Source: Prevotellaceae bacterium (GTDB lineage: Bacteria > Bacteroidota > Bacteroidia > Bacteroidales > Bacteroidaceae). From it: DNA of 64,000 nt. The position numbers were made by a program, and so were the translations under genes. How positions within the stretch are numbered: the first letter of the stretch is position 1; the number at the start of each line of letters is the position of its first letter. Of the stretch, positions 37,620 to 46,378 are shown one piece after another. The stretch spans positions 137,226 to 201,225 of the forward strand of contig JAQYPT010000048.1 in the NCBI GenBank assembly GCA_028726625.1, in the 5' to 3' direction. The notes beneath the pieces are model-generated. The model did no database searches, was not told the origin of the DNA, and saw only the letters and a list, made by a program, of their open reading frames with translations.

Positions 37620-39111
37620 AATAATCTTTTGTTGGAGCTTGTGCCTGGCGGTGGGAATAGGTCGGGTACAAGCTCAATTTGTACAACGCAAGATCTACCC
37701 ACAACCACGCCTCACGCAGGCGGTGGTGGACATTCGGCAGCTGCGTACCACCGTTAGCGAGGCTGCGGAAGATGCCGTTCAGTTGCCCACCTCGGTGGAT
37801 AACAGCAAAACGAAGTATTTTCCACCCATCCTTTCACAGCGTGGTGGCTCGTGCGCGCAGGCTTCCGCCATCGGCTACATGCTCACTTACGAACTCAACA
37901 GACTGTTGGATCGTGATGCGTCGGCCAGTGCTGAGAATCGCATGGACTATCTGTTTTCATGGAATATGCTGAATGGCGGTGAGGACCAGGGAGGATTTGC
38001 TGAGGAAGGATTGTACCTGGCCCAACGCTATGGCATGATGAGCGAGGCCGATTATGGCGGATCGTCCGTCTCGCAGTTCAGATGGTGCACCGGCTATGAC
38101 AAATACTTGCGGGCTATGCAGAACCGGGTGGATCGAATCTTGGTCTTTGATGACAGCATCCCTTTGCTCAAACGCTATCTTTATGATGCAGGAAACGGCA
38201 GCAGACCAGGCGGAATATTGACCTTTTCCACGCAGAGTGACGGGTGGAAGATAGATGGGCAATACAAGGGACCGTCGGCAACAGGCTATCACTCTTTGCT
38301 GAAAAAATTGGCTACCCGCGGTGCTCATGCGCTCACCATTGTGGGCTATGACGACCTGGTGGAATACGAGGATGAGAAAGGACAACTGCATAAAGGCGCT
38401 TTCATCGTGGCCAACACATGGGGCTCATGGGCGCATGACCATGGCCGCTTCTATCTGCCGTACGATTTCTTCCGTGACCCCAGTGTCGGCAATCGTCTGC
38501 TCAGCGGTGAGTTGCAGGGTGTGGTGCCTAAGAGGTATCAGCCCAAAGTGGTCTACAAGGTGCGGTTGAGCTATGATTCGCGCGACGACTTGAAGTTTTC
38601 CATGGCTGGCGTTGAGCGTGGGGAAGGCGACGCACTGCCCAACTATCACTATTGCTATGCCTTTCACAACCAAGGTGGCGACCTGCCCATGCAAGGCAAG
38701 TGGTTGGAAAACAGCATGGAGTTTGCCATGGACTTCACTGAGTTCATGTCCAGCCCAGACGCGCAATACGCCTCTTTCAAGCAGAATGTCGTCAAATCAG
38801 CCATCGGGCAAAAGGTGGGGCAGGGGTGCCTGGAAAGTGTTTCTGTCATCGATTACCGTACGCATACGCCGAAAGAGTATGTCTTTCAGCCAAAAGCACC
38901 AGTCGAATTGGTTGGTGGTGACAACGTCTTCACCATCGAACCCTTCAAGACCTTTGATGTGAGCGTTTCGCCTTATCGGTATGCCGATGAAGGTCAACCC
39001 TCTGCCAAAGTGTTCTTGCTCAAGACCGCAGATGGCAAGGCAGCCAAATTGAAAATAGAAAAGACGGATGCCAAAAACCGAAAAGTAACCCTCAAATATA
39101 AAACAGAATGA
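37612..39111 (+). CDS. Papain-fold (C1-like) cysteine protease with HmuY-like C-terminal segment
   Basis: Exported protein of 499 aa (signal peptide ending about residue 22, VGIGRVQAQF). Catalytic residues: Q76 and C81 in LSQRGGSCAQAS, H239 in GAHALTIVGYDD, N268 in IVANTWGSW, the order and contexts of a C1 papain-fold enzyme. The barrel-facing part after residue 300 is beta-rich. The last 35 residues (AKVFLLKTADGKAAKLKIEK and onward) resemble the C-terminal end of HmuY-family heme-binding proteins. The gene overlaps the C25-like gene by 8 nt and the next gene by 4 nt, so translation is coupled. It probably acts at the surface on host protein. Confidence 0.75.
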   Translation: MNKIIFCWSLCLAVGIGRVQAQFVQRKIYPQPRLTQAVVDIRQLRTTVSEAAEDAVQLPTSVDNSKTKYFPPILSQRGGSCAQASAIGYMLTYELNRLLDRDASASAENRMDYLFSWNMLNGGEDQGGFAEEGLYLAQRYGMMSEADYGGSSVSQFRWCTGYDKYLRAMQNRVDRILVFDDSIPLLKRYLYDAGNGSRPGGILTFSTQSDGWKIDGQYKGPSATGYHSLLKKLATRGAHALTIVGYDDLVEYEDEKGQLHKGAFIVANTWGSWAHDHGRFYLPYDFFRDPSVGNRLLSGELQGVVPKRYQPKVVYKVRLSYDSRDDLKFSMAGVERGEGDALPNYHYCYAFHNQGGDLPMQGKWLENSMEFAMDFTEFMSSPDAQYASFKQNVVKSAIGQKVGQGCLESVSVIDYRTHTPKEYVFQPKAPVELVGGDNVFTIEPFKTFDVSVSPYRYADEGQPSAKVFLLKTADGKAAKLKIEKTDAKNRKVTLKYKTE

Positions 39112-39503
39112 AACGTGTATGCTTATGGATGTTGGCCGGCATGATGCTACTTCTTGCAGGCTGTGCCACAGAAGATGCGGTCGATCGTGGTGTTCAGGAT
39201 GTCTCGTTGACGGTCGACGATGTGCCCAACCGGTGGACGTACGTCTCGCTGTCTGCCCATGAGGTGGTGGGTAGCAGCTCCTTGGGCGATACCCATGAGG
39301 ATGCTCTGTGGATGCTGCGCACCGACTGGGATATTGCCTTTTGTAACGGAATGATACGGACCAACAGTGGCTCTTCTGGCAAAGGGAAAGGTGGTATCAC
39401 GTGGACACCAGTGGATTATGATGACATCGAAAATCTGAGGGCACCTTCCTACCAGACAGACACACGGCAGACAGTAACGTTAAAGAATGTGGAAACAGAA
39501 TAA
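39108..39503 (+). CDS. Short HmuY-like lipoprotein (N-terminal half only)
   Basis: Lipoprotein of 131 aa (MKRVCLWMLAGMMLLLAGC, lipidation at C19). Residues 39-90 match the N-terminal half of the HmuY family: NRWTYVSLSAHEVVG, then DWDIAFCNGMIRTNSGSSGKGKGG, where family members usually read WDIAFHR..RTN. HmuY of Porphyromonas gingivalis is about 216 aa, so this protein lacks the C-terminal half. The stop is clean and I see no continuation in another frame. Where family members have histidine after WDIAF it has cysteine, so heme binding may differ or be lost. It is the last gene of the operon. Confidence 0.6.
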   Translation: MKRVCLWMLAGMMLLLAGCATEDAVDRGVQDVSLTVDDVPNRWTYVSLSAHEVVGSSSLGDTHEDALWMLRTDWDIAFCNGMIRTNSGSSGKGKGGITWTPVDYDDIENLRAPSYQTDTRQTVTLKNVETE

Positions 39504-39612
39504 AAAGCCCCTTTTCTCTTTCGCTGTTTTTATTTGTTTCTGTCAATTAAAATGACAATAATTTAACACTTCTCAATAACTCATTCTAGAAAAATAATAC
39601 GAGAAAGAAGTT
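39504..39612. other. Non-coding spacer after the operon
   Basis: First part of a 723-nt gap. It contains AAAATGACAATAA near 39550, a word also found (in reverse) in the tails of element copies 3 and 4. I see no clear terminator for the operon. Confidence 0.4.
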
Positions 39613-39800
39613 GTATGGAAAGCCATTTCTCTCCAATCTCTATCGTTTTGGAGATCAAACTCAATGAGTTGATGCCCTTAAAGCATTGACTTTTCCCTGA
39701 AAAGTGGCGATGAAATCGGTCGTTTTTGCACGTTTTTTGGCAAAAAAGCACCTGATTTTCAGTCCTTATTTTGGCCGTTTTCTTATAAGTGTTTGTGAAT
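39613..39800 (+). repeat. 22-bp array with degenerate tail (element copy 5, partial)
   Basis: Five 22-nt units start at 39613, 39635, 39657, 39679 and 39701; the third begins AAACTCAATGAG and the fourth TAAAGCATTGACTTTT, the same words as in the 2.2-kb and 48.9-kb arrays. A T-rich stretch follows, with TGATTTTCAG and GGCCGTTTTCTTAT to about 39800, loosely like the tails of copies 1 and 2. The CTTGACAAC hairpin module is absent. Confidence 0.75.
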
Positions 39801-40193
39801 CAAAGGTATGTAAAAAGCTTCAAAATTCGCATATTTCTGAACAGCAGACCATCTTGTTCAAAATAATCGAAGAATACGAAAGCAAATGTAAAATAAATTC
39901 TGAGTTAATGATTGCTTTTTTGTTAGATATGGTTTCTGGAGATGCTGCTTTGCGTTTTTATGCTGTTCGCTTGTTCATTTGTGTTTGAAACACTCCATGG
40001 AGGCGGGTCGGTGGTGGTATGTAAGTTGATAAATCCCACTCCTGCTTTGCAAGTATAGGAAGCTGCATGTGAGTAATCAGCCTGCTTGCGAACAGCCGCG
40101 GCCTAAACCCTAAACAACCTTAAAAAACGTTCTATAAATCACTATTTTGCATAATTAAGCCTTAAAAAGATGTGCTATTTGCGGAATTCTATT
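39801..40193. other. Non-coding spacer, no gene accepted
   Basis: Rest of the gap before the DUF6242 gene. A 94-aa open frame (39704-39988) covers part of the repeat and has no recognisable domain, so I do not call it. Confidence 0.4.
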
Positions 40194-40201
40194 TAAATTT
40201 G
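40194..40201 (+). promoter_or_regulatory. -7 promoter element of the envelope cluster
   Basis: TAAATTTG, 26 nt upstream of ATG 40227, with only TGTG at the -33 distance (40171-40174). This is the likely start of the DUF6242-DUF6089-uppS-bamA transcript. Confidence 0.6.
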
Positions 40202-40226
40202 CAGCTAAAATCATAATCAGAAGTAA

Positions 40227-41633
40227 ATGAATAGAAGATTTTTACCACTTCTCATGCTGTGCTCAGTGATGCTGCTGTTCGCTTCTTGTCTTAGAGACAA
40301 CGACGATGAGCAGATGACATATGACGATGCGGCCATTATAGGATTCTCGGTTAAAAACGTGAAACGCTTGATGCACACCAAGTCCAGTAAAGGTGCCGAC
40401 AGCACATACATCACGACTTTTGCTGCAAGCGACTATATTTTCTACATAGACCAACTCAATAGGGTAATTTATAATCCCGACTCGTTGCCGCTGGGAGTTG
40501 ACGCTTCGAAAGTGGTAGCGACCATTTCGGCTAAGAATGTTGGTACGATTGGCATCAAAAATGCAGACAACGATACGGTTAAATATTTCAATTCGGCCGA
40601 TTCACTCGATTTTACCAAGCCCCGTCAGGTTGTTGTTTACAACAATTCGGGTACGGGTATGAATACCTATACCGTCCATGTGAACGTTCACCAGCAGGAT
40701 GGTGACACGTTCAACTGGAGCAGTCAGACAAAGAATGAGCCTAAGCTGGGCGAACTAACAGCCATGCGCTTGCTCGCAAATGGGGAAAATTTGTATGTCT
40801 TCGGCAACAAGGGATCAGAAGCAAAGATTTATGCGGCCGTGCGAAAGGCGGCAGACCAGTGGCAAGAAATAAAGCCCAACATCCAGTTGGCAAGTGACTT
40901 TTATCGTCAGGTGGTATTGCAAGGCAAGATATTCTATGGCTATCATGACGGTCAAGTGGTGAAATCAACTGATGCGAAAAACTGGTCAGTGGTGTCTACC
41001 ATCGCACTTAAACAGCTGGTAGGTGCCGGCAATGCCAAGTTGTATGCCCTGGCTGAAGATCATAAAATATTAGTTTCGGCCAACGGAGGTGCTACCTGGA
41101 CGACGGAAACCTTGAGTCCCTTGAACGCGCTGTTGCCAGAGGCTGATTTGAATTTTGTAGTCCAACCCTCGAAAACCAATGCGGGTGCCAATCAGTTGTT
41201 CATGGCTGGAACCACCGACCAGCGTGTTTCTCAGTGGGGAAAGATTGAAGAGAACGATAAAAAGGCTGAAAATCAGCCTTGGACAAGTTATACGTCATCG
41301 GCCGGAAATCGGTTCGCATTACCCAACTTGACCAACCTTCAGGTGGTGAAATATGGCGACGCACTCGTGGCTATGGGTGGTGCCGGAAAAGGCGAGAGCA
41401 GTGGTGTGAAAGCGTTTAGTGAGATATATGGCAGCGTGGATGGCGGTTTGACGTGGAAAAAACATGCCACGTTGGTCTTCCCAGAAGGCTTTCAAAGCAG
41501 TGAAACATCGTTTGCCATGACGACCGATGCCGACCACTACCTGTGGATGGTCTGTGGAAAAACCGGACAAGTTTGGCGGGGACGGCTCAACAAGTTGGGT
41601 TGGCCAGTGGTGAAAAGGGTGATTACTGAATAG
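40227..41633 (+). CDS. DUF6242 family lipoprotein with Asp-box repeats
   Basis: Lipoprotein of 468 aa (MNRRFLPLLMLCSVMLLFAS, lipidation at C21, followed by acidic LRDNDDEQ). An N-terminal domain of about 150 residues is followed by a beta-propeller-like region with Asp-box (BNR) motifs, SANGGATW near 290 and SVDGGLTW near 410. I recognise it as DUF6242, a Bacteroidota family commonly found just before the DUF6089-uppS-bamA genes. A role in outer-membrane biogenesis is suggested only by that neighbourhood. It is 19 nt before the DUF6089 gene. Confidence 0.72.
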   Translation: MNRRFLPLLMLCSVMLLFASCLRDNDDEQMTYDDAAIIGFSVKNVKRLMHTKSSKGADSTYITTFAASDYIFYIDQLNRVIYNPDSLPLGVDASKVVATISAKNVGTIGIKNADNDTVKYFNSADSLDFTKPRQVVVYNNSGTGMNTYTVHVNVHQQDGDTFNWSSQTKNEPKLGELTAMRLLANGENLYVFGNKGSEAKIYAAVRKAADQWQEIKPNIQLASDFYRQVVLQGKIFYGYHDGQVVKSTDAKNWSVVSTIALKQLVGAGNAKLYALAEDHKILVSANGGATWTTETLSPLNALLPEADLNFVVQPSKTNAGANQLFMAGTTDQRVSQWGKIEENDKKAENQPWTSYTSSAGNRFALPNLTNLQVVKYGDALVAMGGAGKGESSGVKAFSEIYGSVDGGLTWKKHATLVFPEGFQSSETSFAMTTDADHYLWMVCGKTGQVWRGRLNKLGWPVVKRVITE

Positions 41634-41652
41634 CGATACAACATAACGAAAC

Positions 41653-42336
41653 ATGCGTCAAGGTCTGCTCTCTATATTATTGCTCGTGGCCGCTGTGCAA
41701 ACGCAGGCACAAGACGACGTGGAATATCGTATGGAGGTGGGGGCCGGAGCGGGCTTGGTGTCGTATCTGGGCGACTTCAATGGCAGCGTAGTGAAGAACA
41801 TGCAACCCATGGGTTCGCTTGTGTGGCGATGGGTACTCAACCCTCGAATGGCCCTAAGAGCCAAGGGTAGCTATGGCAAGCTCAAAGGCTCGTCGGCCGA
41901 CGTGCAGACTTATTACCCTGACATGCAGGCCAAACCTTACGAGTTTAATCATTCGTTGGGTGACCTGGGCGTTACCTTCGAATATAATTTTTGGCCCTAT
42001 GGCACGGGCAGAGACTATCGGGGAGCCAAGCGGCTCACCCCTTTTATCTTCGGAGGAGTAGGGGGTACGTATGTTTCGGGTGGACCGAAAGATGTGTGGA
42101 CCGCCCATGTACCTTTGGGACTGGGTGTGAAATACAAGCTTGGCGACCGTGTTAATATAGGATTGGAGTGGGCGGCGCACTTCTCGTTGAGCGACAAACT
42201 CGACGGAGTGGTGGATCCCTATCTCGTCAAAAGCAGCGGACTGTTCAAGAACACCGATGGCTATTCGGCACTGCTGGTGACGCTTACTTATAGTTTCCAG
42301 GCCAAGTGTCGAACGTGTCATAATGATGCTGAATAA
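41653..42336 (+). CDS. DUF6089 (PorG-type) outer-membrane protein
   Basis: Protein of 227 aa with signal peptide (MRQGLLSILLLVAAVQTQAQ) and an eight-strand-barrel-like sequence: AGLVSYLGDFNG near 35-46, GVTFEYNFWPYG near 107, TPFIFGGVGGTYVSGG near 129 and a final strand ALLVTLTYSFQAKC. The family includes PorG of the type IX secretion system of Porphyromonas, but DUF6089 proteins next to uppS and bamA occur widely in Bacteroidota and need not be T9SS parts. No other por/gld gene is in the window. The next gene starts 4 nt after its stop. Confidence 0.75.
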   Translation: MRQGLLSILLLVAAVQTQAQDDVEYRMEVGAGAGLVSYLGDFNGSVVKNMQPMGSLVWRWVLNPRMALRAKGSYGKLKGSSADVQTYYPDMQAKPYEFNHSLGDLGVTFEYNFWPYGTGRDYRGAKRLTPFIFGGVGGTYVSGGPKDVWTAHVPLGLGVKYKLGDRVNIGLEWAAHFSLSDKLDGVVDPYLVKSSGLFKNTDGYSALLVTLTYSFQAKCRTCHNDAE

Positions 42337-42340
42337 CTGA

Positions 42341-43120
42341 ATGACTACAAGAACAACGATGAATAACGAACTGGACATGAAACGTATCCCGACACATGTC
42401 GCCATCATCATGGATGGTAATGGGCGTTGGGCAGCTGAACGCGGTAAGGAACGCAGCTTCGGACACCAGGCAGGTGTGGAGACAGTGCGCCGAATCACGT
42501 CAGAATGTGTCCGGTTGGGCGTTAAGTACCTCACGCTGTACACCTTCTCTACGGAGAATTGGAACAGGCCGGAAGATGAGGTGTCGGCTCTCATGGGCTT
42601 GGTGTTGAGCTCACTGGAAGACGAAATCTTCATGAAGAATAATGTCCGTTTTCGGGTCATTGGCGACGTAAAGCGTTTACCAGAGAATGTGAGAGCTAAG
42701 CTTCGGGAGACAGAGGAACATACTGCAGCCAACTCAGCCATGACCATGGTGGTGGCTCTGAGCTATTCGGCTCGGTGGGAAATGGCCCATGCCCTGCAAA
42801 ACATCGTGTCGGATGTGCAGGCAGGACGTGTTCATGCAGACGATGTAGATGAGAAGTTGGTGGGTCAACATCTGGAAACAGCCTTCATGCCCGACCCCGA
42901 TTTGCTCATCAGGACGGGTGGAGAATTGCGAGTTTCCAACTTTCTGTTGTGGCAAATAGCCTATTCGGAACTGTATTTCTGCGATACCTATTGGCCCGAC
43001 TTCAACGAGGCTGACCTGCACCGGGCCATCATTGACTTCCAAAGTAGGCAGCGACGATTTGGAAAGACAGAGCGTCAGATAGAAGAGCAGATTAAGATAG
43101 ATAATAATTCAACAAGATGA
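42341..43120 (+). CDS. uppS: Isoprenyl transferase (undecaprenyl diphosphate synthase)
   Basis: Makes the C55 lipid carrier for peptidoglycan and surface glycans from farnesyl and isopentenyl diphosphates. Signatures: HVAIIMDGNGRWAAERGKER near residues 19-38 with the catalytic Asp of MDGNGRW, GVKYLTLYTFSTENWNRP near 66, and the C-terminal PDPDLLIRTGGELRVSNFLL near 185 with WPDFNEADL. The protein is 259 aa. ATG 42341 is listed; ATG 42359 (MNNELDMKRIP) is as likely. The stop overlaps the bamA start by 4 nt (ATGA). Confidence 0.95.
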   Translation: MTTRTTMNNELDMKRIPTHVAIIMDGNGRWAAERGKERSFGHQAGVETVRRITSECVRLGVKYLTLYTFSTENWNRPEDEVSALMGLVLSSLEDEIFMKNNVRFRVIGDVKRLPENVRAKLRETEEHTAANSAMTMVVALSYSARWEMAHALQNIVSDVQAGRVHADDVDEKLVGQHLETAFMPDPDLLIRTGGELRVSNFLLWQIAYSELYFCDTYWPDFNEADLHRAIIDFQSRQRRFGKTERQIEEQIKIDNNSTR

Positions 43121-45732
43121 ATCATATATATAAGGTGTTGATGGTAGCGACGGCAATCACCTGTGGGGTGACCGTTCATGCACAAGATAAGATAATACAT
43201 CCTGACATCAATTACGCAGGAACGCCCCGAACAGTAGTCATCGGGGGCATTGCGGTGTCTGGTGTGCAGGGGTATGAAGACTATATGCTGTCGGGTATCT
43301 CCGGCTTGTCGGTGGGACAGACCATCACGGTGCCTGGTAATGACATTACAGATGCCGTGAAGCGCTATTGGAAACATGGTTTGTTTTCCGATGTTTCGAT
43401 ATCGGCCGACTCCATTGTAGGTAACAAGATTTATCTGAACATCTATCTGCAAACGCTGCCACGCGTGTCTGAAATCAATTATATTGGACTGAAAAAGTCG
43501 GAACGCGAAGCCATGGAGACGAAGTTGGGATTGCTCAAAGGAGGACAAGTAACACCCAATACCATCAGTAGGGCGAAGTTCTTGGCCAAGAAATACTTTG
43601 ATGACAAGGGGTTCAACAATGCCGACATCGACATTATGCAGCGGGATGACGTGTCCAACAAGAACAGCGTAATCCTGGATGTCATCGTGGACAAGAAGGC
43701 GAAGATGCGCGTTCGTCACATCGAGATTGTTGGTAACAAGGCTCTCAGCGACAAGAAAATCAAGGGTTCCCTGTTCACCAAGGGTGCCTTTAAGAAGATT
43801 CATGAGTCGGGAAAGTTTGGCAATATCTTCAAATCAAAGAAGTATACGCCCGATAGATGGAAGGAAGATAAGCGCAATCTCATCAAAAAATACAATGAAT
43901 ACGGGTTCCGCGATGCTGTCATTCTTGAAGACAGCGTGTGGAATGTGGATGACAAACACGTCAACATCCTGGTAAAAGTGGATGAAGGAACCAAGTATTA
44001 CCTCCGCAATATCACGTGGGTGGGCAACACGGTGTACGCTACTGACTATCTAAATGCTTTGCTGGGCATGAAGAAGGGGGATGTGTATAATCAGACATTG
44101 ATGTCTAAGCGCCTGACTGAAGATGATGATGCCGTGGGTAATAAGTATTGGAACAATGGTTATTTGTTCTACAACTTGCAGCCAACGGAAGTGAACATCG
44201 TGGGCGACTCCATTGACCTGGAGATGCGTATCACCGAGAATCAGCAGGCAAGATTGAACCATGTACGCATCAATGGTAACGACCGACTGTACGAAAATGT
44301 GGTGCGTCGCGAGCTAAAAACTAAGCCGGGAGATCTCTTCTCCAAAGAGGCACTCATGCGATCGGCACGTGAATTGGCATCCATGGGGCACTTTGACCCG
44401 GAAAAGGTGAATCCAGATGTGAAGCCAGACCCAGAGAATGGAACCGTGGACATCAACTGGAACCTTGAACAAAAGAGCAATGACCAGATAGAGTTTTCAC
44501 TCGGTTGGGGACAAAATGGCTTGATTGGGCGTGTGGGATTGAAGCTGAATAACTTCTCTATCCGCAACCTTTTCAACAAGAACAGTGAGCGACGAGGCAT
44601 CTTGCCCATTGGAGATGGTGAGGTGTTGTCATTGGGTGTGCAGACCAACGGCCGTTTTTATCAGTCGTACAACATGAACTATTCTACTAATTGGTTTGGA
44701 GGTAAACGACCTACACAATTCTCTGTCGGTGCTTATTATTCAAAGTCAACGGATGTGTCCACCAATTTTTACAACAGCTCGTGGCGCAACAATTACATGA
44801 ATTACATGTATGGGTACGGAAGCTATGCTTACAATAATTACGAAAACTACCTCGACCCTGACACCTACATCAAGATGTTTGGAGCCAGTCTGGGTTGGGG
44901 TAAGCGCCTGAGATGGCCCGACGACTACTTCATGTTGTCGGTTCAACTTGCTTATACTCGCTATATGTTGAAAAACTGGAAGTACTTCTTGATGACGACC
45001 GGTAATGCCAACAACTTGAACTTGAACCTCTCTATCAACCGTACTTCAACGGACAACCAGCTGTACCCACGTCGTGGATCGGAGTTTACAGCATCGGTTT
45101 CGCTCACACCACCATGGTCTAAGTGGGACAAGAAAGACTATGAGAACTTGGCACTGAACCGCCAATCAAGTACTTTCCTGGCAGAACAACAGGAAAAATA
45201 CAGATGGGTGGAGTACCATAAGTGGAAGTTCAAGGCCAAGACGTATACGGCTTTGTCAGGCGGACAGAAATGTTTTGTCTTGATGACGCGTGTGGAATTA
45301 GGACTCTTGGGCAGCTATAATCGGTTTAAGAAATCGCCATTTGAGACCTATTATGTGGGTGGTGATGGCATGAGTGGCTATTCTACCGGCTATGCGGAGG
45401 AAACTATTGGACTGCGTGGTTATGAAAATGGCTCGCTGACGCCTTACGGATACGAGGGTTATGCCTATGACCGTATGTCGCTGGAGCTTCGTTATCCATT
45501 CCTTTTAGGTAACACCACCATCTATGGACTGGGCTTCATTGAGGCCGGAAACGCTTGGGATGACACCCGTAAGTTCAATCCCTTCGACATGAAACGTAGT
45601 GCCGGACTTGGCGTACGCATCTTCCTTCCCATGGTGGGCTTGATGGGTATCGACTGGGCCTACGGCTTTGATAAAGTGTTTGGAAAGAAAGGTGGCAGCC
45701 AATTCCACTTCATTCTCGGTCAAGAATTTTAA
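43117..45732 (+). CDS. bamA: Outer-membrane protein assembly factor BamA
   Basis: Omp85 protein of 871 aa that inserts beta-barrel proteins into the outer membrane. Signal peptide to about residue 22 (VTVHAQD); five POTRA-like domains follow (residues about 35-450), seen as repeated patterns such as RVSEINYIGLKKSEREAMET and RLNHVRINGNDRLYENVVRR; the 16-strand barrel runs from about 475. The lid-loop VRGF-type motif corresponds to IGLRGYENG near 768, and the chain ends HFILGQEF with a terminal Phe, as needed for barrel recognition. Translationally coupled to uppS and followed by three OmpH genes. Confidence 0.95.
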   Translation: MNHIYKVLMVATAITCGVTVHAQDKIIHPDINYAGTPRTVVIGGIAVSGVQGYEDYMLSGISGLSVGQTITVPGNDITDAVKRYWKHGLFSDVSISADSIVGNKIYLNIYLQTLPRVSEINYIGLKKSEREAMETKLGLLKGGQVTPNTISRAKFLAKKYFDDKGFNNADIDIMQRDDVSNKNSVILDVIVDKKAKMRVRHIEIVGNKALSDKKIKGSLFTKGAFKKIHESGKFGNIFKSKKYTPDRWKEDKRNLIKKYNEYGFRDAVILEDSVWNVDDKHVNILVKVDEGTKYYLRNITWVGNTVYATDYLNALLGMKKGDVYNQTLMSKRLTEDDDAVGNKYWNNGYLFYNLQPTEVNIVGDSIDLEMRITENQQARLNHVRINGNDRLYENVVRRELKTKPGDLFSKEALMRSARELASMGHFDPEKVNPDVKPDPENGTVDINWNLEQKSNDQIEFSLGWGQNGLIGRVGLKLNNFSIRNLFNKNSERRGILPIGDGEVLSLGVQTNGRFYQSYNMNYSTNWFGGKRPTQFSVGAYYSKSTDVSTNFYNSSWRNNYMNYMYGYGSYAYNNYENYLDPDTYIKMFGASLGWGKRLRWPDDYFMLSVQLAYTRYMLKNWKYFLMTTGNANNLNLNLSINRTSTDNQLYPRRGSEFTASVSLTPPWSKWDKKDYENLALNRQSSTFLAEQQEKYRWVEYHKWKFKAKTYTALSGGQKCFVLMTRVELGLLGSYNRFKKSPFETYYVGGDGMSGYSTGYAEETIGLRGYENGSLTPYGYEGYAYDRMSLELRYPFLLGNTTIYGLGFIEAGNAWDDTRKFNPFDMKRSAGLGVRIFLPMVGLMGIDWAYGFDKVFGKKGGSQFHFILGQEF

Positions 45733-45837
45733 GGAAGTTAAAACAGGTTTGCCTGTGGTTAAATACTCTTTAATAGCTAAACGAAAGGACATTGCACAAC
45801 GTCCATCTAATAATACAATTAAAATAAAGGAGAGCTG

Positions 45838-46350
45838 ATGAAGAAAATAATATTGATGAGCTTGATGTTGATGGCGACATTAGGTATCGGTGCGCAAAAA
45901 TTCGCACTGGTTGATATGGAGTATGTGTTGAAGAACATCCCCGCATACGAACGTGCCAATGAACAATTGAACCAGGTAAGCAAGAAATGGCAAGCTGAGG
46001 TGGAAGCCCTGAATACAGAAGCAACCACGATGTATAAGAACTATCAAAACGAGGTAGTGTTTCTCTCGCAAGAGCAAAAGAAGGCTCGGCAGGAGCAAAT
46101 CATGAAGAAGGAGAAGGCTGCCAGCGAGCTGAAACGCAAGTATTTCGGGCCAGAAGGCGAACTATTTAAAAAGCGTGAGAGCCTGATGAGCCCCATCCAA
46201 GAAGAGATATATAACGCCGTAAGGGATATATCCGAATTGCGTGGATACTCATTGGTCGTTGATCGTGCGTCCAATTCGGGCATTATCTTCGGCTCACCCA
46301 AGATAGACATCAGCAACGAAGTGTTGCAGAAACTGGGTTATTCGAATTAA
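45838..46350 (+). CDS. OmpH/Skp family periplasmic chaperone 1
   Basis: Protein of 170 aa. Signal peptide (MKKIILMSLMLMATLGIGAQ), short strand KFALVDMEYVLKNIP, then a long coiled-coil segment (residues about 45-110, rich in Glu, Lys and Gln) and a closing strand region GYSLVVDRASNSGIIF. This is the Skp layout: a trimer with tentacle-like helices that holds unfolded outer-membrane proteins. Unusually for this organism it has a good Shine-Dalgarno (AAAGGAG, 7 nt before ATG). First of three paralogues after bamA. Confidence 0.88.
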   Translation: MKKIILMSLMLMATLGIGAQKFALVDMEYVLKNIPAYERANEQLNQVSKKWQAEVEALNTEATTMYKNYQNEVVFLSQEQKKARQEQIMKKEKAASELKRKYFGPEGELFKKRESLMSPIQEEIYNAVRDISELRGYSLVVDRASNSGIIFGSPKIDISNEVLQKLGYSN

Positions 46351-46378
46351 TAATTAATCAAATAAAGAACAAAAGAAA

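Noticed and set aside
39704..39988. 94-aa open reading frame
   Set aside because: It overlaps the 22-bp array and its tail, is AT-driven, and has no recognisable domain.
41653..42336. Evidence for a type IX secretion locus
   Set aside because: Only a PorG-type DUF6089 protein is present; no other por or gld gene is in the window, and the protease-fold proteins lack recognisable T9SS C-terminal domains.
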